Positions 25,593-35,492 of a stretch of DNA of 59,130 nucleotides are shown here, piece by piece (position 1 is the first letter of the stretch; the number at the start of each line of letters is the position of its first letter). The stretch spans positions 1 to 59,130 of the forward strand of contig NZ_JAFVMG010000017.1 in NCBI RefSeq assembly GCF_017377745.1, read 5' to 3'. The stretch comes from Acetobacter suratthaniensis. Lineage in GTDB: Bacteria > Pseudomonadota > Alphaproteobacteria > Acetobacterales > Acetobacteraceae. A model generated the notes under the pieces. That model worked only from the letters and a program-made list of their open reading frames with translations. It had not been told where the DNA came from and searched no databases. The translations under genes and the position numbers were made by a program.

Positions 25593-26687
25593 TCAGACGT
25601 TAAAGCGGAACAGCAGCACATCGCCATCCTGCACGACGTAGTCGCGGCCTTCAACACGTAGACGGCCAGCCTCTTTTGCACCGGCTTCACCATCATAGCG
25701 GACATAATCTTCGTATGCGACGGTTTCGCAGGCAATGAAGCCGCGTTCAAAGTCATTGTGAATGACCGCTGCGGCCTGCGGCGCTTTCGTGCCAGCCGTA
25801 ATTGTCCATGCACGGGCTTCCTTCGGCCCGACCGTGAAATAGGTTCGCAGCCCAAGCAGACCGTAGCCTGCGGCAATCACACGATCCAGCCCGCTATCCT
25901 TCAGCCCAAGCCCTTCAAGGAACTCGCGGCGTTCGGCATCCTCAAGCTGGCTGACTTCGGCCTCGATCGCAGCAGACACGATCACCACCGCCGCCCCCTG
26001 TGCCTCGGCCATAGTCTGCACCTTGCGGGAAAACGCATTGCCCTCGGCGGCTGAGTCTTCCTCGACATTGCAAACATACAGAACCGGCTTGCTGGTCAGC
26101 AGCTGGAGACGGCGCACCGTTTCCTCCTGCCCTGCCGGAATAACCGCACGCACCGGCTGCCCTTCACGCAAGGCCTCCATGATCGGTTCGATGATTTCGA
26201 TCTGCGCCATGGCTTCGGCATCGCGGTTGCGCGCCCTCTTTTGCAGGTTGGGCAGGCGCTTTTCCAGCGAATCCAGATCCGCGAGCATCAGCTCCGTTTC
26301 AATGATTTCAGCATCACGCACCGGGTCCACGCCACCTTCGACATGGGTAATGTCATCATCCTCGAAGCAGCGCAGGACGTGAATGACCGCATCCACCTCG
26401 CGGATATTGGCCAAAAACTGATTACCCAGCCCTTCACCGCGTGAGGCGCCACGCACCAGGCCCGCAATATCCACAAACTCGAGGCTGGTCGGGATTTCGC
26501 GCTGCGACTTGCCGATACGCACCAGTTCATCCAGCCGGGGGTCTGGCACCGCAACACGGCCCACATTGGGCTCGATGGTGCAGAACGGATAATTGGCCGC
26601 CTGCGCCGTGGCTGTCGCCGTCAGCGCATTGAACAGAGTGGACTTGCCCACATTGGGCAGCCCCACGATTCCGCAGTTAAAACCCAT
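25593..26687 (-). CDS. ychF: Redox-regulated ATPase/GTPase YchF
   Basis: 364 residues. YchF is an Obg-family P-loop protein that binds ribosomes and affects translation fidelity and stress resistance. GLPNVGKST at about 9-17 is the P-loop, [10 protein letters not shown] the G3 region, and CNVEE replaces NKxD at G4, which explains the ATP preference known for YchF. A coiled-coil arm and a C-terminal TGS domain (about 280-364) follow. Its start overlaps the pth stop as TGATG, so the pth-ychF pair is translationally coupled, as in many bacteria. Confidence 0.96.
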   Translation of the reverse strand: MGFNCGIVGLPNVGKSTLFNALTATATAQAANYPFCTIEPNVGRVAVPDPRLDELVRIGKSQREIPTSLEFVDIAGLVRGASRGEGLGNQFLANIREVDAVIHVLRCFEDDDITHVEGGVDPVRDAEIIETELMLADLDSLEKRLPNLQKRARNRDAEAMAQIEIIEPIMEALREGQPVRAVIPAGQEETVRRLQLLTSKPVLYVCNVEEDSAAEGNAFSRKVQTMAEAQGAAVVIVSAAIEAEVSQLEDAERREFLEGLGLKDSGLDRVIAAGYGLLGLRTYFTVGPKEARAWTITAGTKAPQAAAVIHNDFERGFIACETVAYEDYVRYDGEAGAKEAGRLRVEGRDYVVQDGDVLLFRFNV

Positions 26688-27268
26688 CAGCCCTTGCTCC
26701 CTTCCGGCAGTGCAACACGCGTCATAAACTGATCCGCCCGACCTTCGGCCAACATGGGCGCGGCCTCAGCCATGCGCTCCAGCATCCGATCCAGCCATTC
26801 CTGACGGTCAGTGTCCGTAAAATTACCCAGCACCCAGCCATGCACCCGCGCTTTTTCGCCCGGATGGCCAATGCCAATCCGCACGCGCCAGTATTCAGGC
26901 GTGCCCAGCATGCGATCTGTCGAGCGCAAGCCGTTATGCCCTGCGGCTCCGCCCCCCTGCTTGATACGCAGGCGACCCGGCGCAAGGTCGAGTTCATCAT
27001 GAAAAACGGTAATCCGCTCAGGCGGGATTTTGTAGAACGCAGCCGCTTCCTGCACGCTCTCACCCGAACGGTTCATATAGGTCATGGGGAGCAGTGCCAG
27101 CACCTTGTGCCCGCCCACGCGGCCTTCGGCCACCTCGCCCCTGAAGCGGTTGCGCCAGGGCGAAAACCCGTAACGCGCCGCGATGGCTTCCAGCGCCATA
27201 AAGCCGACATTATGCCGGTGCCGGCGCATGGAGGACTCGGGATTGCCAAGTCCGACCCAGAGCAGCAT
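26687..27268 (-). CDS. pth: Peptidyl-tRNA hydrolase
   Basis: 193 residues. Pth cleaves the ester of peptidyl-tRNA released from stalled ribosomes. It starts with VGLGNPESSMRRHRHNVGFM, containing the Asn and the catalytic His of the family; the usual TRHN reads HRHN. HDELDLAPGRLRIKQGGG supplies the catalytic Asp, and GHNGLRS the second Asn. The length is normal. It lies between rplY and ychF, a common order (rplY-pth-ychF), with a hairpin in the gap behind rplY. Confidence 0.96.
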   Translation of the reverse strand: MLLWVGLGNPESSMRRHRHNVGFMALEAIAARYGFSPWRNRFRGEVAEGRVGGHKVLALLPMTYMNRSGESVQEAAAFYKIPPERITVFHDELDLAPGRLRIKQGGGAAGHNGLRSTDRMLGTPEYWRVRIGIGHPGEKARVHGWVLGNFTDTDRQEWLDRMLERMAEAAPMLAEGRADQFMTRVALPEGSKG

Positions 27269-27299
27269 AGCCTGCCTTTACCCCATTCCTGAACACAAC

Positions 27300-27328
27300 G
27301 GGGGGCATACGCATCGCGCATGCCCCCA
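27300..27328 (-). terminator. GC-rich hairpin between rplY and pth
   Basis: GGGGGCAT (27301-27308) pairs with ATGCCCCC (27320-27327), and CGC/GCG continue inside beyond one mismatch. No T-run follows on the minus strand, so it may be a partial terminator or mRNA-protecting element that lowers pth-ychF output relative to rplY. Confidence 0.4.
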
Positions 27329-27370
27329 CGTTCGTGTCATTCAGCCAGTAACCTGAAAAAGCCAGACCGA

Positions 27371-27970
27371 TTAGGCCGTAGCGCCTTCAGCTGCCGTGGT
27401 GTCCACGTTCGGCGCGGCAATGCTGGCGATCACGAAGTTCGGCTCGTGAGAGACCGGGGTCGCGCCTTCGGTGCCCTTCACGTCTTCCCAACGCACGTTG
27501 TCGTTGATGTCGAGCGCACCCAGATCAACCGTGAAGAATTCGGGAATGCGGTCTGCATCCACTTCCACGTCAACCGTGTGGCGCACAACATTGAGCATGC
27601 CACCGCGCTTGATGCCGGGGGACTTTTCTTCACCCACGAAATGCACGGACACTTCAACATGCACGCGCGAGCCAGCGGCCAGACGCAGGAAGTCAACATG
27701 CACTGGCGAATCCTTGACCGGGTGCAGCTGCACGTCACGGATCAGGGCGCGTTCAACCTTGCCGTCAACCGTGATTTCATACACGCGTGAACGCCAGCCG
27801 GACGTCTGCAGGCCCTTGATGACAACGCGCGGATCAAGCGCGATCAGGGTGGGTTCCTGGTTGCCACCATAAACAACGGCAGGCACCAGACCCTCACGCC
27901 TCGTCGCCCGCGCTGCCCCCTTACCAGCCCTCGCGCGCGCCGAAGCTTCAATCGATGTAATCTTGGACAC
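27371..27970 (-). CDS. rplY: 50S ribosomal protein L25/general stress protein Ctc
   Basis: 199 residues from a GTG start preceded by AGGAG. The N-terminal 95 residues are the L25 domain that binds 5S rRNA ([19 protein letters not shown] and VPAVVYGG are landmarks). The C-terminal 100 residues form the TL5/Ctc beta domain. E. coli L25 lacks this second domain; the long form is usual in alphaproteobacteria. It is divergent from aspS across a 227-base spacer and probably heads the rplY-pth-ychF unit. Confidence 0.96.
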   Translation of the reverse strand: MSKITSIEASARARAGKGAARATRREGLVPAVVYGGNQEPTLIALDPRVVIKGLQTSGWRSRVYEITVDGKVERALIRDVQLHPVKDSPVHVDFLRLAAGSRVHVEVSVHFVGEEKSPGIKRGGMLNVVRHTVDVEVDADRIPEFFTVDLGALDINDNVRWEDVKGTEGATPVSHEPNFVIASIAAPNVDTTAAEGATA

Positions 27971-28197
27971 GTTGGTCTCTCCTAAAGAACTTGTTCATCA
28001 CACGTGCCTCCAGGGGTGCCCGTGTGGTGGCTGCGCCTTACAGGAAAACCCCCTTCAAAGCAAGCTTGGCACAGGCCTCCGGCTGAATGCAGCCTTGACA
28101 TATCCGCCCCGCCCCTGCTTCCTCCGCGTTCTGAAGCATTCTCTTTTTTCCGCTCACAGCCACGCCCACGCAACGGGCCAGAGTTCAGGACACAGCC

Positions 28198-29994
28198 ATG
28201 CACCCCTACCGTTCCCACAGCTGCTCGGCCCTTCGCGCGCATGATGCGGGCGCCACAACCCGCCTGTCCGGCTGGGTACACAGCAAGCGGGACCACGGCG
28301 GGCTGCTGTTCATTGACCTGCGCGATGAAACCGGCATTACCCAGATCGTTATCCCTGCGGGGTCTCCCGTTATGGAAACGGCCGAGCATGTGCGCGTGGA
28401 AAGCGTGATTACCGTCACCGGTGAAGTGGTTCTGCGCGAGGAAAGCACCCGCAACCCCGATCTGGCCACGGGCGATATTGAAGTGCGCGCCCGCGAGTTC
28501 GTGCTCCAGTCCGCCGCCAGCGTTCTGCCCCTGCAGGTGGCCGGGCAGGAACACTATTCCGACGAGCTGCGCCTGCGTTACCGCTATATCGACCTGCGCC
28601 GCGACAAGGTGCACCGCAACATCCGCCTGCGCGCCTCCGTTATCGCCAGCATGCGCCAGCGTATGACGAAGCTGGGCTTCGTGGAACTGCAAACCCCCAT
28701 CCTGACCGCGTCCTCCCCCGAAGGCGCACGCGACTTTCTGGTGCCTTCACGCAACCACCCCGGCAAGTTCTACGCGCTGCCGCAGGCACCGCAGCAGTTC
28801 AAGCAGCTCGCCATGGTGGCCGGGTTCGACCGCTACTTCCAGATCGCTCCGTGCTTCCGTGACGAAGCCTCACGCGCGGATCGCTCCCCCGGTGAATTCT
28901 ACCAGCTTGATTTTGAAATGGCCTTCGCCACGCAAGATGAAATCTTCGCGGTGATGGAAGAAGTCATGAGCGGGCTGTTTACAGAATTCGGCGATGGCCG
29001 CACCGTCAGCACCGCCCCCTTCGAGCGTATTCCCTACGCCCGCGCCATGAAGGTGTATGGCTCTGACAAGCCCGACCTGCGCAACCCGCTGCTCATTACA
29101 GACGTGACAGAAGCCTTTGCCGGTTCGGGCTTTGGGCTGTTTGCAAAGATTGCGGCTGATGGCGGCGAAATCCGCGCCATTCCCGCTCCGGGTGCTGGCG
29201 ATCGCCCGCGTTCCTTCTTTGACAAGCTCAATGCCTGGGCGCGTGAAAATGGCGCGGGCGGGCTGGGCTACATCACCTTCAACGCAGAAGGCGGTCAGGG
29301 CCCCATTGCCAAAAACCTCGAAGCCAGCCGCGTAGAGAGCATCCGCACGGCTCTGGGCCTTAACCCGGGCGATGCCGTCTTCTTTGCTGCTGGCAAGGGG
29401 CATGATGTCGCCAAGTTCTCCGGGCTTGTGCGCACCCGCATTGCCGAAGAGCTTGACCTGATCGAGAAAAATGCTTTCCGGTTCTGCTGGATCACCGATT
29501 TCCCGATGTATGAGCTGAACGAAGAAACCAATCAGGTTGATTTCTCGCACAACCCGTTCTCCATGCCACAGGGTGGGCTGGATGCGCTCAACAGCAAGAA
29601 CCCGCTCGACATTCTGGCCTATCAGTACGATATCGTCTGCAACGGTATCGAGCTCTCTTCGGGCGCAATCCGTAACCATCTGCCCGAAGTCATGGTACGG
29701 GCCTTTGAAATTGCCGGGTATCCCGAAAGCGAAGTAGAAGCCCGCTTTGGGGGCATGCTCAACGCATTCCGCTACGGCGCACCGCCCCACGGTGGTTCCG
29801 CCCCCGGCGTGGATCGTATTGTCATGCTGCTGGCCGATGAACCCAACATCCGCGAAGTCATCCTGTTCCCGCTCAACCAGCAGGGCGAAGACCTGATGAT
29901 GGGAGCACCCGCTCCCGTGCCTGCCGAGCGTATCAAGGAACTGTCGCTGGCTCTCGCACTCCCCAAGCCCAAGCCGGTTACCGTCAAGGACTAA
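28198..29994 (+). CDS. aspS: Aspartyl-tRNA synthetase, probably the non-discriminating type
   Basis: 598 residues, class IIb. The OB-fold anticodon domain occupies about 1-105 ([11 protein letters not shown]). The catalytic domain has motif 2 [19 protein letters not shown] and motif 3 [13 protein letters not shown], separated by the bacterial GAD insertion domain at about 290-410. The anticodon loop contact reads DHGG rather than the DLGS of discriminating E. coli AspRS. His at this site is associated with enzymes that also charge tRNA-Asn, which GatCAB then converts. That reading is inference from a single site. The gene stands alone and is divergent from rplY. Confidence 0.96.
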   Translation: MHPYRSHSCSALRAHDAGATTRLSGWVHSKRDHGGLLFIDLRDETGITQIVIPAGSPVMETAEHVRVESVITVTGEVVLREESTRNPDLATGDIEVRAREFVLQSAASVLPLQVAGQEHYSDELRLRYRYIDLRRDKVHRNIRLRASVIASMRQRMTKLGFVELQTPILTASSPEGARDFLVPSRNHPGKFYALPQAPQQFKQLAMVAGFDRYFQIAPCFRDEASRADRSPGEFYQLDFEMAFATQDEIFAVMEEVMSGLFTEFGDGRTVSTAPFERIPYARAMKVYGSDKPDLRNPLLITDVTEAFAGSGFGLFAKIAADGGEIRAIPAPGAGDRPRSFFDKLNAWARENGAGGLGYITFNAEGGQGPIAKNLEASRVESIRTALGLNPGDAVFFAAGKGHDVAKFSGLVRTRIAEELDLIEKNAFRFCWITDFPMYELNEETNQVDFSHNPFSMPQGGLDALNSKNPLDILAYQYDIVCNGIELSSGAIRNHLPEVMVRAFEIAGYPESEVEARFGGMLNAFRYGAPPHGGSAPGVDRIVMLLADEPNIREVILFPLNQQGEDLMMGAPAPVPAERIKELSLALALPKPKPVTVKD

Positions 29995-30009
29995 AGCCTT
30001 ACCTCTCCG

Positions 30010-30040
30010 CCCTGCACACAGCAGGGCTGGGCCTAGGCCC
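30010..30040 (+). terminator. Hairpin pair behind aspS
   Basis: CCCTGC (30010-30015) and GCAGGG (30021-30026) form a tight hairpin with an ACACA loop. It is followed by the 12-bp palindrome GGGCCTAGGCCC (30029-30040) and CTTTACC. It lies between the convergent aspS and GGDEF genes and probably ends both transcripts, though the T-run is weak. Confidence 0.5.
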
Positions 30041-30071
30041 CTTTACCGCATAACGCCCCATACAGGGTCTG

Positions 30072-31880
30072 TTATGCATCCACCGCTTCAAGCACCATTT
30101 TCTGATTATTGAACGCGCAGACCCGATTACGCCCTGTGCGCTTCGCGTCATACAGCGCCGTATCCGCCTCCTGTATCAGGAGGTCGAGCATCTTGCCTGC
30201 CGTATATTTCGCAAACCCGCAACTGATTGTAATCTGGAGCGTGCGACCGGGGCTGATTTCAAAAACCTCAGCCTGCACCCGTGCAACAAGACGTGCGAAA
30301 ACCTCGGCTGCCTTTTCTTCATCACTCAGCACGGCGATCACAAACTCATCGCCCCCAAAGCGCGAAACAATATCCACCTCTCGCATTTCAGCCAGCATGA
30401 GATTGGAGATTTTTGTCAGCACAAGATCACCAACCTCATGACCATAGGTGTCATTGATTGTCTTGAAGTGATCAATATCAATATAAGACAGGCAGAAGGT
30501 TTTTATCTCTGATCCAAGCAAGGTTTTCATTTTTTCATTGAAACCCGAGCGGTTGAGCAGGCGCGTCAACTGATCTTTTTCAGAACGCTGGATAGCATCG
30601 GCCAGCTTTTCAGATTCCTTGGTAATATCATGCACGGTCACGATGGCACCCGACACAACACCGCCTGTCCAGAACTTTCTGAAACTGACATTCAGGAACA
30701 GTATCTTCCGGTAAGAAGAACGACCGGAAAACGTATAGATGGTTTTACTATCATCCTCAAAAAACGACCGCAGAACACTTTCATTCACTTCCTCTGCCCC
30801 GAGAATATGAATGATGTTTTCTCCTACGATATCTGACGCACTACGCCCAAGCAGATCGAGAGAGGCACCACCCGCCCAGCGGCACAGCCCATCGCATCCA
30901 ATACTGACGATACTGTCCGTGGCGTTGGACATCATCAGATTAAGCATCTGCTCACGAGCGGAAACACCCTGCATCAGGCTCTCGTTCCGCATGAAAATAA
31001 TCGAGACTGCGCGCTCGGTAAAAACCAGAAACAGCAGATAAATCTGCAAAATGGCTTCCTGCCCCAAATGCCCGAGATGCCTTAAAACAATAGGACCGGA
31101 ATTTTTGAACGTGAAGTGAATGGCCAGCATGGACACGAACATGACCGTACTGGAACCAAGCACTTCGCCGCACAGCAGGGAGTTGGCAATAACCAGAGAG
31201 CTTGGAATGAACAGGAAAGGATATTCGCTCTGGTTGAACACCAGACATGACGCCACAACCGTCACCAAAATGGAAAGGCAGGAAATGGCAATGCCTTTAC
31301 CGGTCGAAAATGCGTTTTTGAGGTTATCGCGCAGAGCGCCGCTGAGAATATAGGTAAAAGGCCGGGTGAAAGCGACATTGCCAAGAGACAGGCTAAAAAA
31401 CCAGTCGGCAAAATCTCCCAAAAAGGGGCTACCCGCCTCAATGGCGTTAAAACTTCCGCCCAGTATCGCGCAAATAAAAGGGAAAACAACACCAGAACTG
31501 ACATTGAAAACAAGAATAGACTTGTAATCAGAAAAAATAAGACCTTTCCTGATGTAAATTCTGTAGGCATGGCAGGAAAGAAAAATCTGTATCGAACTGA
31601 CCAGAGCGTACAGGATCATATAAAAACCGTGATAGCCACATATGGTCTGGGCAATCAGGTTTGCGAAAAACGTTATCAGGGTCGCACTGGAGATATTGTC
31701 TATTTTTCTAGAAAAAATAGAGGCCAGCATCAAAGCGTCAGCAGGCCATATCGTGGCATGCCCGACATGATAGGATGTGTAACTGATTGAGAGATAGGCA
31801 ATAAAAACGTATAAAAACAAAAAATAAAAATAAGTTTTTGTTTTTTCTACAGAAATATACTGCCTAATATTAACTGGCAT
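30072..31880 (-). CDS. Membrane diguanylate cyclase: MASE1 sensor, PAS and GGDEF domains
   Basis: 602 residues. The first 300 hold about eight hydrophobic segments of MASE1 type. A PAS domain follows at about 310-420 (DSIVSIGCDGLCRWAGG, then a PAC-like strand pair), and a GGDEF domain from about 430 to 590. The active-site motif GGDEF is intact, and REVD five residues before it is the inhibitory I-site RxxD. It should therefore make cyclic di-GMP and be product-inhibited. The ligand of the sensor is unknown. The 5' half is AT-rich compared with neighbouring genes. It converges with aspS and is divergent from the EipB-like gene. Confidence 0.9.
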   Translation of the reverse strand: MPVNIRQYISVEKTKTYFYFLFLYVFIAYLSISYTSYHVGHATIWPADALMLASIFSRKIDNISSATLITFFANLIAQTICGYHGFYMILYALVSSIQIFLSCHAYRIYIRKGLIFSDYKSILVFNVSSGVVFPFICAILGGSFNAIEAGSPFLGDFADWFFSLSLGNVAFTRPFTYILSGALRDNLKNAFSTGKGIAISCLSILVTVVASCLVFNQSEYPFLFIPSSLVIANSLLCGEVLGSSTVMFVSMLAIHFTFKNSGPIVLRHLGHLGQEAILQIYLLFLVFTERAVSIIFMRNESLMQGVSAREQMLNLMMSNATDSIVSIGCDGLCRWAGGASLDLLGRSASDIVGENIIHILGAEEVNESVLRSFFEDDSKTIYTFSGRSSYRKILFLNVSFRKFWTGGVVSGAIVTVHDITKESEKLADAIQRSEKDQLTRLLNRSGFNEKMKTLLGSEIKTFCLSYIDIDHFKTINDTYGHEVGDLVLTKISNLMLAEMREVDIVSRFGGDEFVIAVLSDEEKAAEVFARLVARVQAEVFEISPGRTLQITISCGFAKYTAGKMLDLLIQEADTALYDAKRTGRNRVCAFNNQKMVLEAVDA

Positions 31881-32113
31881 CGCGCACTCTCTACCACTTT
31901 TACGAAATCTATCATGCCCGCAAAACCCTGATAATAGAAAAATCCGTATAAATACATACTCTATTCAAAATTAATTAATAACTGACCTAAACATGACCCA
32001 CTACAACAGAACGTCCACCACCTGATACACCAGAACAGTTATGACCTTGAGGCCAAGCCAGTGGCACGCTCACAGAATTTTTTATGCCGCATACGGTTGC
32101 ATAAAACCGCCAT

Positions 32114-32983
32114 ATGCTTTCCCTTGCGCCCATGACTTTTTACCTGTTTACGGCCCGCCCTTGCGCCGCACCTGCTTTTTGCCTGCTGTTTGCATCGTCT
32201 TTTTTTCTGTCGATACAGTCCTCACATGCAGCGTCACAGCCTACCCCTCTGGCCTCGCAAACTGTACGTTATAGCCTTGATCTGGCGCAATCTGCCGGTG
32301 GCGGCACAACCGATGCCTCTGGCAGCATGACCTATTCCGTACAGCGTACATGCAGCGCATGGGAAACCGTGCAGAAACTGGACATTCAAAGCATCACCCG
32401 TGAACATGGTCCAGAACACATGCAGGCCGATTACACGACCTCTGAAAGTCTGGATGGCCGACATTTGACATTCCGCACACAGGAAACCGTCAATGGCCGT
32501 ATTTTGCAGAACGTGAGCGGGCAGGCGCAACTCAACAGCGATGGATCAGGTGCCGTCACTTATGCCCGACCTCTGGCAAAAAAACTCCCCCTGCCAGCAG
32601 GCACCATGTTTCCCATGGCCCACACCCGAGCGCTTGTCAGCGCGGCACTCGCCAGCCAGAACGAGCTTTCCGCCCCCCTGTTCGACGGCACCCTGCCTGA
32701 CGGGGCACAGGACAGCTACGCAACCCTAATGGGCTGGACGGCCACCCCGGCCCCCAACGCCCCACCTGCCCTGCGCACGCTCCCTGCTGGCCATATCCAT
32801 GTGGCCTATTATGATCGAAACGGGCAGAACATGACGCCCACCTACGTCATTGGCATGCACTCTTACGCCAATGGCGTTGTGGACAAGCTGGATCTGGATT
32901 TTGGCGATTTTCGCATGAACGGAACACTCAACAGCCTTGAGCTTCCGGCTGAGCCAACCTGCGCGCCTGCGACCTCTCACTGA
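32114..32983 (+). CDS. EipB-like periplasmic cell-envelope protein (DUF1849)
   Basis: 289 residues from 32114, or 283 from the ATG at 32132. A hydrophobic signal peptide ends near SSHA before ASQPTPL. The mature part follows the EipB pattern: VRYSLDLA, SGSMTYSVQRTCSAWET, SLDGRHLTFRT, LPAGTMFPMAHTRAL, LFDGTLPDG and a final HSYANGVVDKLDLDFGDF strand. Cysteines in RTCSAW and near the C-terminus (EPTCAP) match the pair that forms the disulfide in Brucella EipB, a beta-spiral protein needed for envelope integrity. It starts a short plus-strand stretch with the ClpP-fold gene. The family call is by eye but several motifs agree. Confidence 0.78.
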   Translation: MLSLAPMTFYLFTARPCAAPAFCLLFASSFFLSIQSSHAASQPTPLASQTVRYSLDLAQSAGGGTTDASGSMTYSVQRTCSAWETVQKLDIQSITREHGPEHMQADYTTSESLDGRHLTFRTQETVNGRILQNVSGQAQLNSDGSGAVTYARPLAKKLPLPAGTMFPMAHTRALVSAALASQNELSAPLFDGTLPDGAQDSYATLMGWTATPAPNAPPALRTLPAGHIHVAYYDRNGQNMTPTYVIGMHSYANGVVDKLDLDFGDFRMNGTLNSLELPAEPTCAPATSH

Positions 32984-33119
32984 GAGAACATCAATAAAAA
33001 ACCACGCCCAAAGCCTAACCGACACGCACCTTATATTGCCTCAACGCAGTCAATATAATTCATTACAATATATATAAAGGAAATTTCACAAATCATACCA
33101 AGAAATAGAGCACATAAAA

Positions 33120-33854
33120 ATGTTTCCAGAAAAATCGAGCAAAAAAAATAAAATCATACTCTGTTGTTTTGCCGTTCTGCCTGCCCTGACAATTATCTGC
33201 GAAATCTTTCTCGATCGCAGCACCAATGATTACATAGATTACAGCAGCGCAATGCCACCCACCTCCGTGGCATGGGTAAACGACAGCACATTATCTTTTG
33301 ATGGCCCCATAACGGGAGCAGCCTATCATAAGCTGGATGCGGCACTCAGCACACCTCGCACCCAACCCGCCACCACGCTGGTTATAAACAGCCCGGGAGG
33401 TGATGCAGAGGCGGCTGAAAAAATTGCCTCGCTGCTCAACACCCATAATCTGAAAATAGAAGTTGCTCCCAACGGCCTCTGTGCATCAGCCTGTGTCCCG
33501 CTTTTTTTACACACGACATCCCATGTAAACAGAGAGAATGCCGCTTTCATTTTCCATCAGGGCCTGTCTTTCCGTATGGACCCTTACCACGGTTTTATCA
33601 AAACACTGGGCTTGGGTTCCAATACCGCCCCTGTTCTTATGGACCCGTGGGTTAAGGAGTGGGGGCCGCCTCTTTTTGAATTTCTCTCGTCCTGCACAGA
33701 CATAAATCCATTGCGGAGCGAAATTGGTATTTCCCTTACATGGTCTGAAATACAGGCCATATTAAAAGGACACCCTCAGCGCAGCTGTGACGCCGCCTTG
33801 CGCGCCTATCAATGCACAGACAATGAGAGCGCTCCCCCATTCTGCAAACAATAA
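33120..33854 (+). CDS. Exported ClpP/crotonase-fold protein (COG3904-like)
   Basis: 244 residues. An N-terminal Lys-rich stretch and one hydrophobic segment (12-30) point to a membrane anchor or uncleaved signal. The fold motifs are INSPGGDAEAAEKIASLL at about 89-106, the oxyanion loop of ClpP/SppA-like proteins, and LCASACVPLFL at about 120-130, where ClpP-like enzymes place the nucleophile Ser. A FHQ motif follows near 141. Six or more cysteines in the periplasmic part suggest disulfides. Whether it is a protease is open. The gene and its upstream spacer are AT-rich (a TATAAT occurs near 33050), unlike the GC-rich neighbours, which may reflect transfer. It converges with the next gene. Confidence 0.7.
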   Translation: MFPEKSSKKNKIILCCFAVLPALTIICEIFLDRSTNDYIDYSSAMPPTSVAWVNDSTLSFDGPITGAAYHKLDAALSTPRTQPATTLVINSPGGDAEAAEKIASLLNTHNLKIEVAPNGLCASACVPLFLHTTSHVNRENAAFIFHQGLSFRMDPYHGFIKTLGLGSNTAPVLMDPWVKEWGPPLFEFLSSCTDINPLRSEIGISLTWSEIQAILKGHPQRSCDAALRAYQCTDNESAPPFCKQ

Positions 33855-33897
33855 CATCCACGAAGGCAGGCGAGCACAAAAGCATTTTAGTCGATTT

Positions 33898-35445
33898 TTA
33901 AGCTGTGTACCCACCTGAACGGGCGCCACCGCCATAAAACGCGTCGTCCTGCTGGTTAGGATCAGCCGGGGATGTCCGCCAGACACGGAGCCTGCGCCAC
34001 CAGTGACGCCTGCGCCGGATATAGGGCGGATACAGGCGGAACTGATACCCCGACAGCAGCACTGTCCAGCCTGCATTGATAACCGATGTCAGAGCAGTGC
34101 TGTTCAGCATGGCATTAGAAAAAGAGGCCGCCTGCATTTCACCGCCCCCACCACCCAGACCGGACATAAGAGCCGCCAACGCCAGCGACCCGTTTATGTT
34201 CATGTCACCCATATTGGAGGGTGTTCGGCCCATTTCTTCCAGGCTGGACAGGGGCAATCCCTGCTGGGTCTGTGCATACAACCCGCCATCATGCGGCCTC
34301 ACCTCGCCCGATAGCGCGGGACGCACGGCGTTTTCATAAGCCACGGCCTCCAGGCTCATGCTCGCGGCAAGCTCGGCTGCCCCCTCTGGTACTGGTAGTC
34401 CCCCTTGCGATACCTGATTGTAAAGCGGCCAATTCGTACCCGTGGGATGATACAGGCCCGGCGGAGCATAGAGCCCACCCGCCGCACCAGATGATCCCGG
34501 CCCGCCGATAACCGCGCCCGTTTCCCCCTCTGCCTGCGCCATGCTGAACGCATTGAGCAAAGTCGCTTTCTGGGTATCGGTCAGTTCCGTGCCAGACAGA
34601 GCATTTTCCAGCGCTGTAGCAACAGAGGACAGCGCAGAGCCTGAAAGCAGCAACCCCGGCAGGGTAATGGAAGGGCGCAACCCCGATGCTAAAAAGATGG
34701 ACGATAAAAAGCTTTCGTCATGCAGTGCGACGGTTTCCAGCAATGCGGGCAGAAGAACCGCAACCGCTGCGGCCTCCGTGCTGGCCTGCGTCCCCACCAG
34801 TGCCTGAAGCGCACTGGCTATAACTGCCGCCTGTGTTTGGCCCGCCTGAGAGACTGGCCCCCCTCCGCTCTGGGCACCTTGTGTGCCAGATGGCTCGCTG
34901 GCTATGGCCTGCAACACAATGGAGACGGCATCCGCTTCTGCCAGAGCGGGAAAAAGCTGGGCATTCCCCACCAGCCCTCCCCCAAGCCCGGATGAAAACA
35001 TCTGCTCAATACCCGCCAATTGGGTAGCCTGCAGGTGCAGCGCCACACTATCGCCAATACTGACGGTCGGTTGCGGCATGGCCTGCAACAAAGAGACCGC
35101 TTCTGGCCGTTGGGTATTGAGTGCATCAAGCAGGCCAGCACCGCCGGTAAAACGGCTGGCGGCTTCCACAATACTATCAAGCATGGTGGAGGATACGGTG
35201 CCAGTTGCCCCCAAATCTTCCAGCGCTTCTAGTGCCAGATTTGAAAGAACGACGGTATCCCGGCTGGTCGCACCTTGCGTTACGCTGGAGACCGGCGTTA
35301 CGGCTCCAACCCGCGCACTGGCATCGACCGGCACGGTATAGGCGTTGCTCCGCGCTATGGCGGCAGAGGAATCGGCGGCGGTAAAACCAGTCACTGTCGC
35401 ACCCTCCTCCAGATCAAAAACAAATACGGGGCCTGCCCAGATCAC
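33898..35445 (-). CDS. Large Ala/Gly/Ser-rich protein of unknown family
   Basis: 515 residues from a GTG at 35445 that lacks a good ribosome site, so the true N-terminus is uncertain. The frame is long and has normal coding character. The protein is rich in Ala, Gly, Leu and Ser with few charges: a mixed region at 1-170, hydrophobic helical segments (ASTEAAAVAVLLPALLETVA), a Gly/Pro-rich linker near 320-350 (GGPGSSGAAGG) and a very basic, Trp-rich tail (YIRRRRHWWRRLRVWR). There is no signal peptide or cysteine. I do not recognise the family. It is the last gene of a minus-strand run behind a secreted unknown protein and an aminopeptidase. Confidence 0.55.
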   Translation of the reverse strand: MIWAGPVFVFDLEEGATVTGFTAADSSAAIARSNAYTVPVDASARVGAVTPVSSVTQGATSRDTVVLSNLALEALEDLGATGTVSSTMLDSIVEAASRFTGGAGLLDALNTQRPEAVSLLQAMPQPTVSIGDSVALHLQATQLAGIEQMFSSGLGGGLVGNAQLFPALAEADAVSIVLQAIASEPSGTQGAQSGGGPVSQAGQTQAAVIASALQALVGTQASTEAAAVAVLLPALLETVALHDESFLSSIFLASGLRPSITLPGLLLSGSALSSVATALENALSGTELTDTQKATLLNAFSMAQAEGETGAVIGGPGSSGAAGGLYAPPGLYHPTGTNWPLYNQVSQGGLPVPEGAAELAASMSLEAVAYENAVRPALSGEVRPHDGGLYAQTQQGLPLSSLEEMGRTPSNMGDMNINGSLALAALMSGLGGGGGEMQAASFSNAMLNSTALTSVINAGWTVLLSGYQFRLYPPYIRRRRHWWRRLRVWRTSPADPNQQDDAFYGGGARSGGYTA

Positions 35446-35492
35446 ACCAGACAGATGTTAAGAACAGGCTAACGCCCCCGCACCAGCATTAT

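Noticed and set aside
24455..25603. Plus-strand ORF of 382 codons
   Set aside because: It is antisense to proA and has the Arg/His-rich composition typical of shadow frames in GC-rich genes.
29140..29147. Second TTTGCAAA in the window
   Set aside because: It lies within aspS coding sequence; about one copy of an 8-mer is expected by chance in 59 kb.
28870..29790. Minus-strand ORF of 306 codons
   Set aside because: It is antisense to the aspS catalytic domain; no motif is recognisable.
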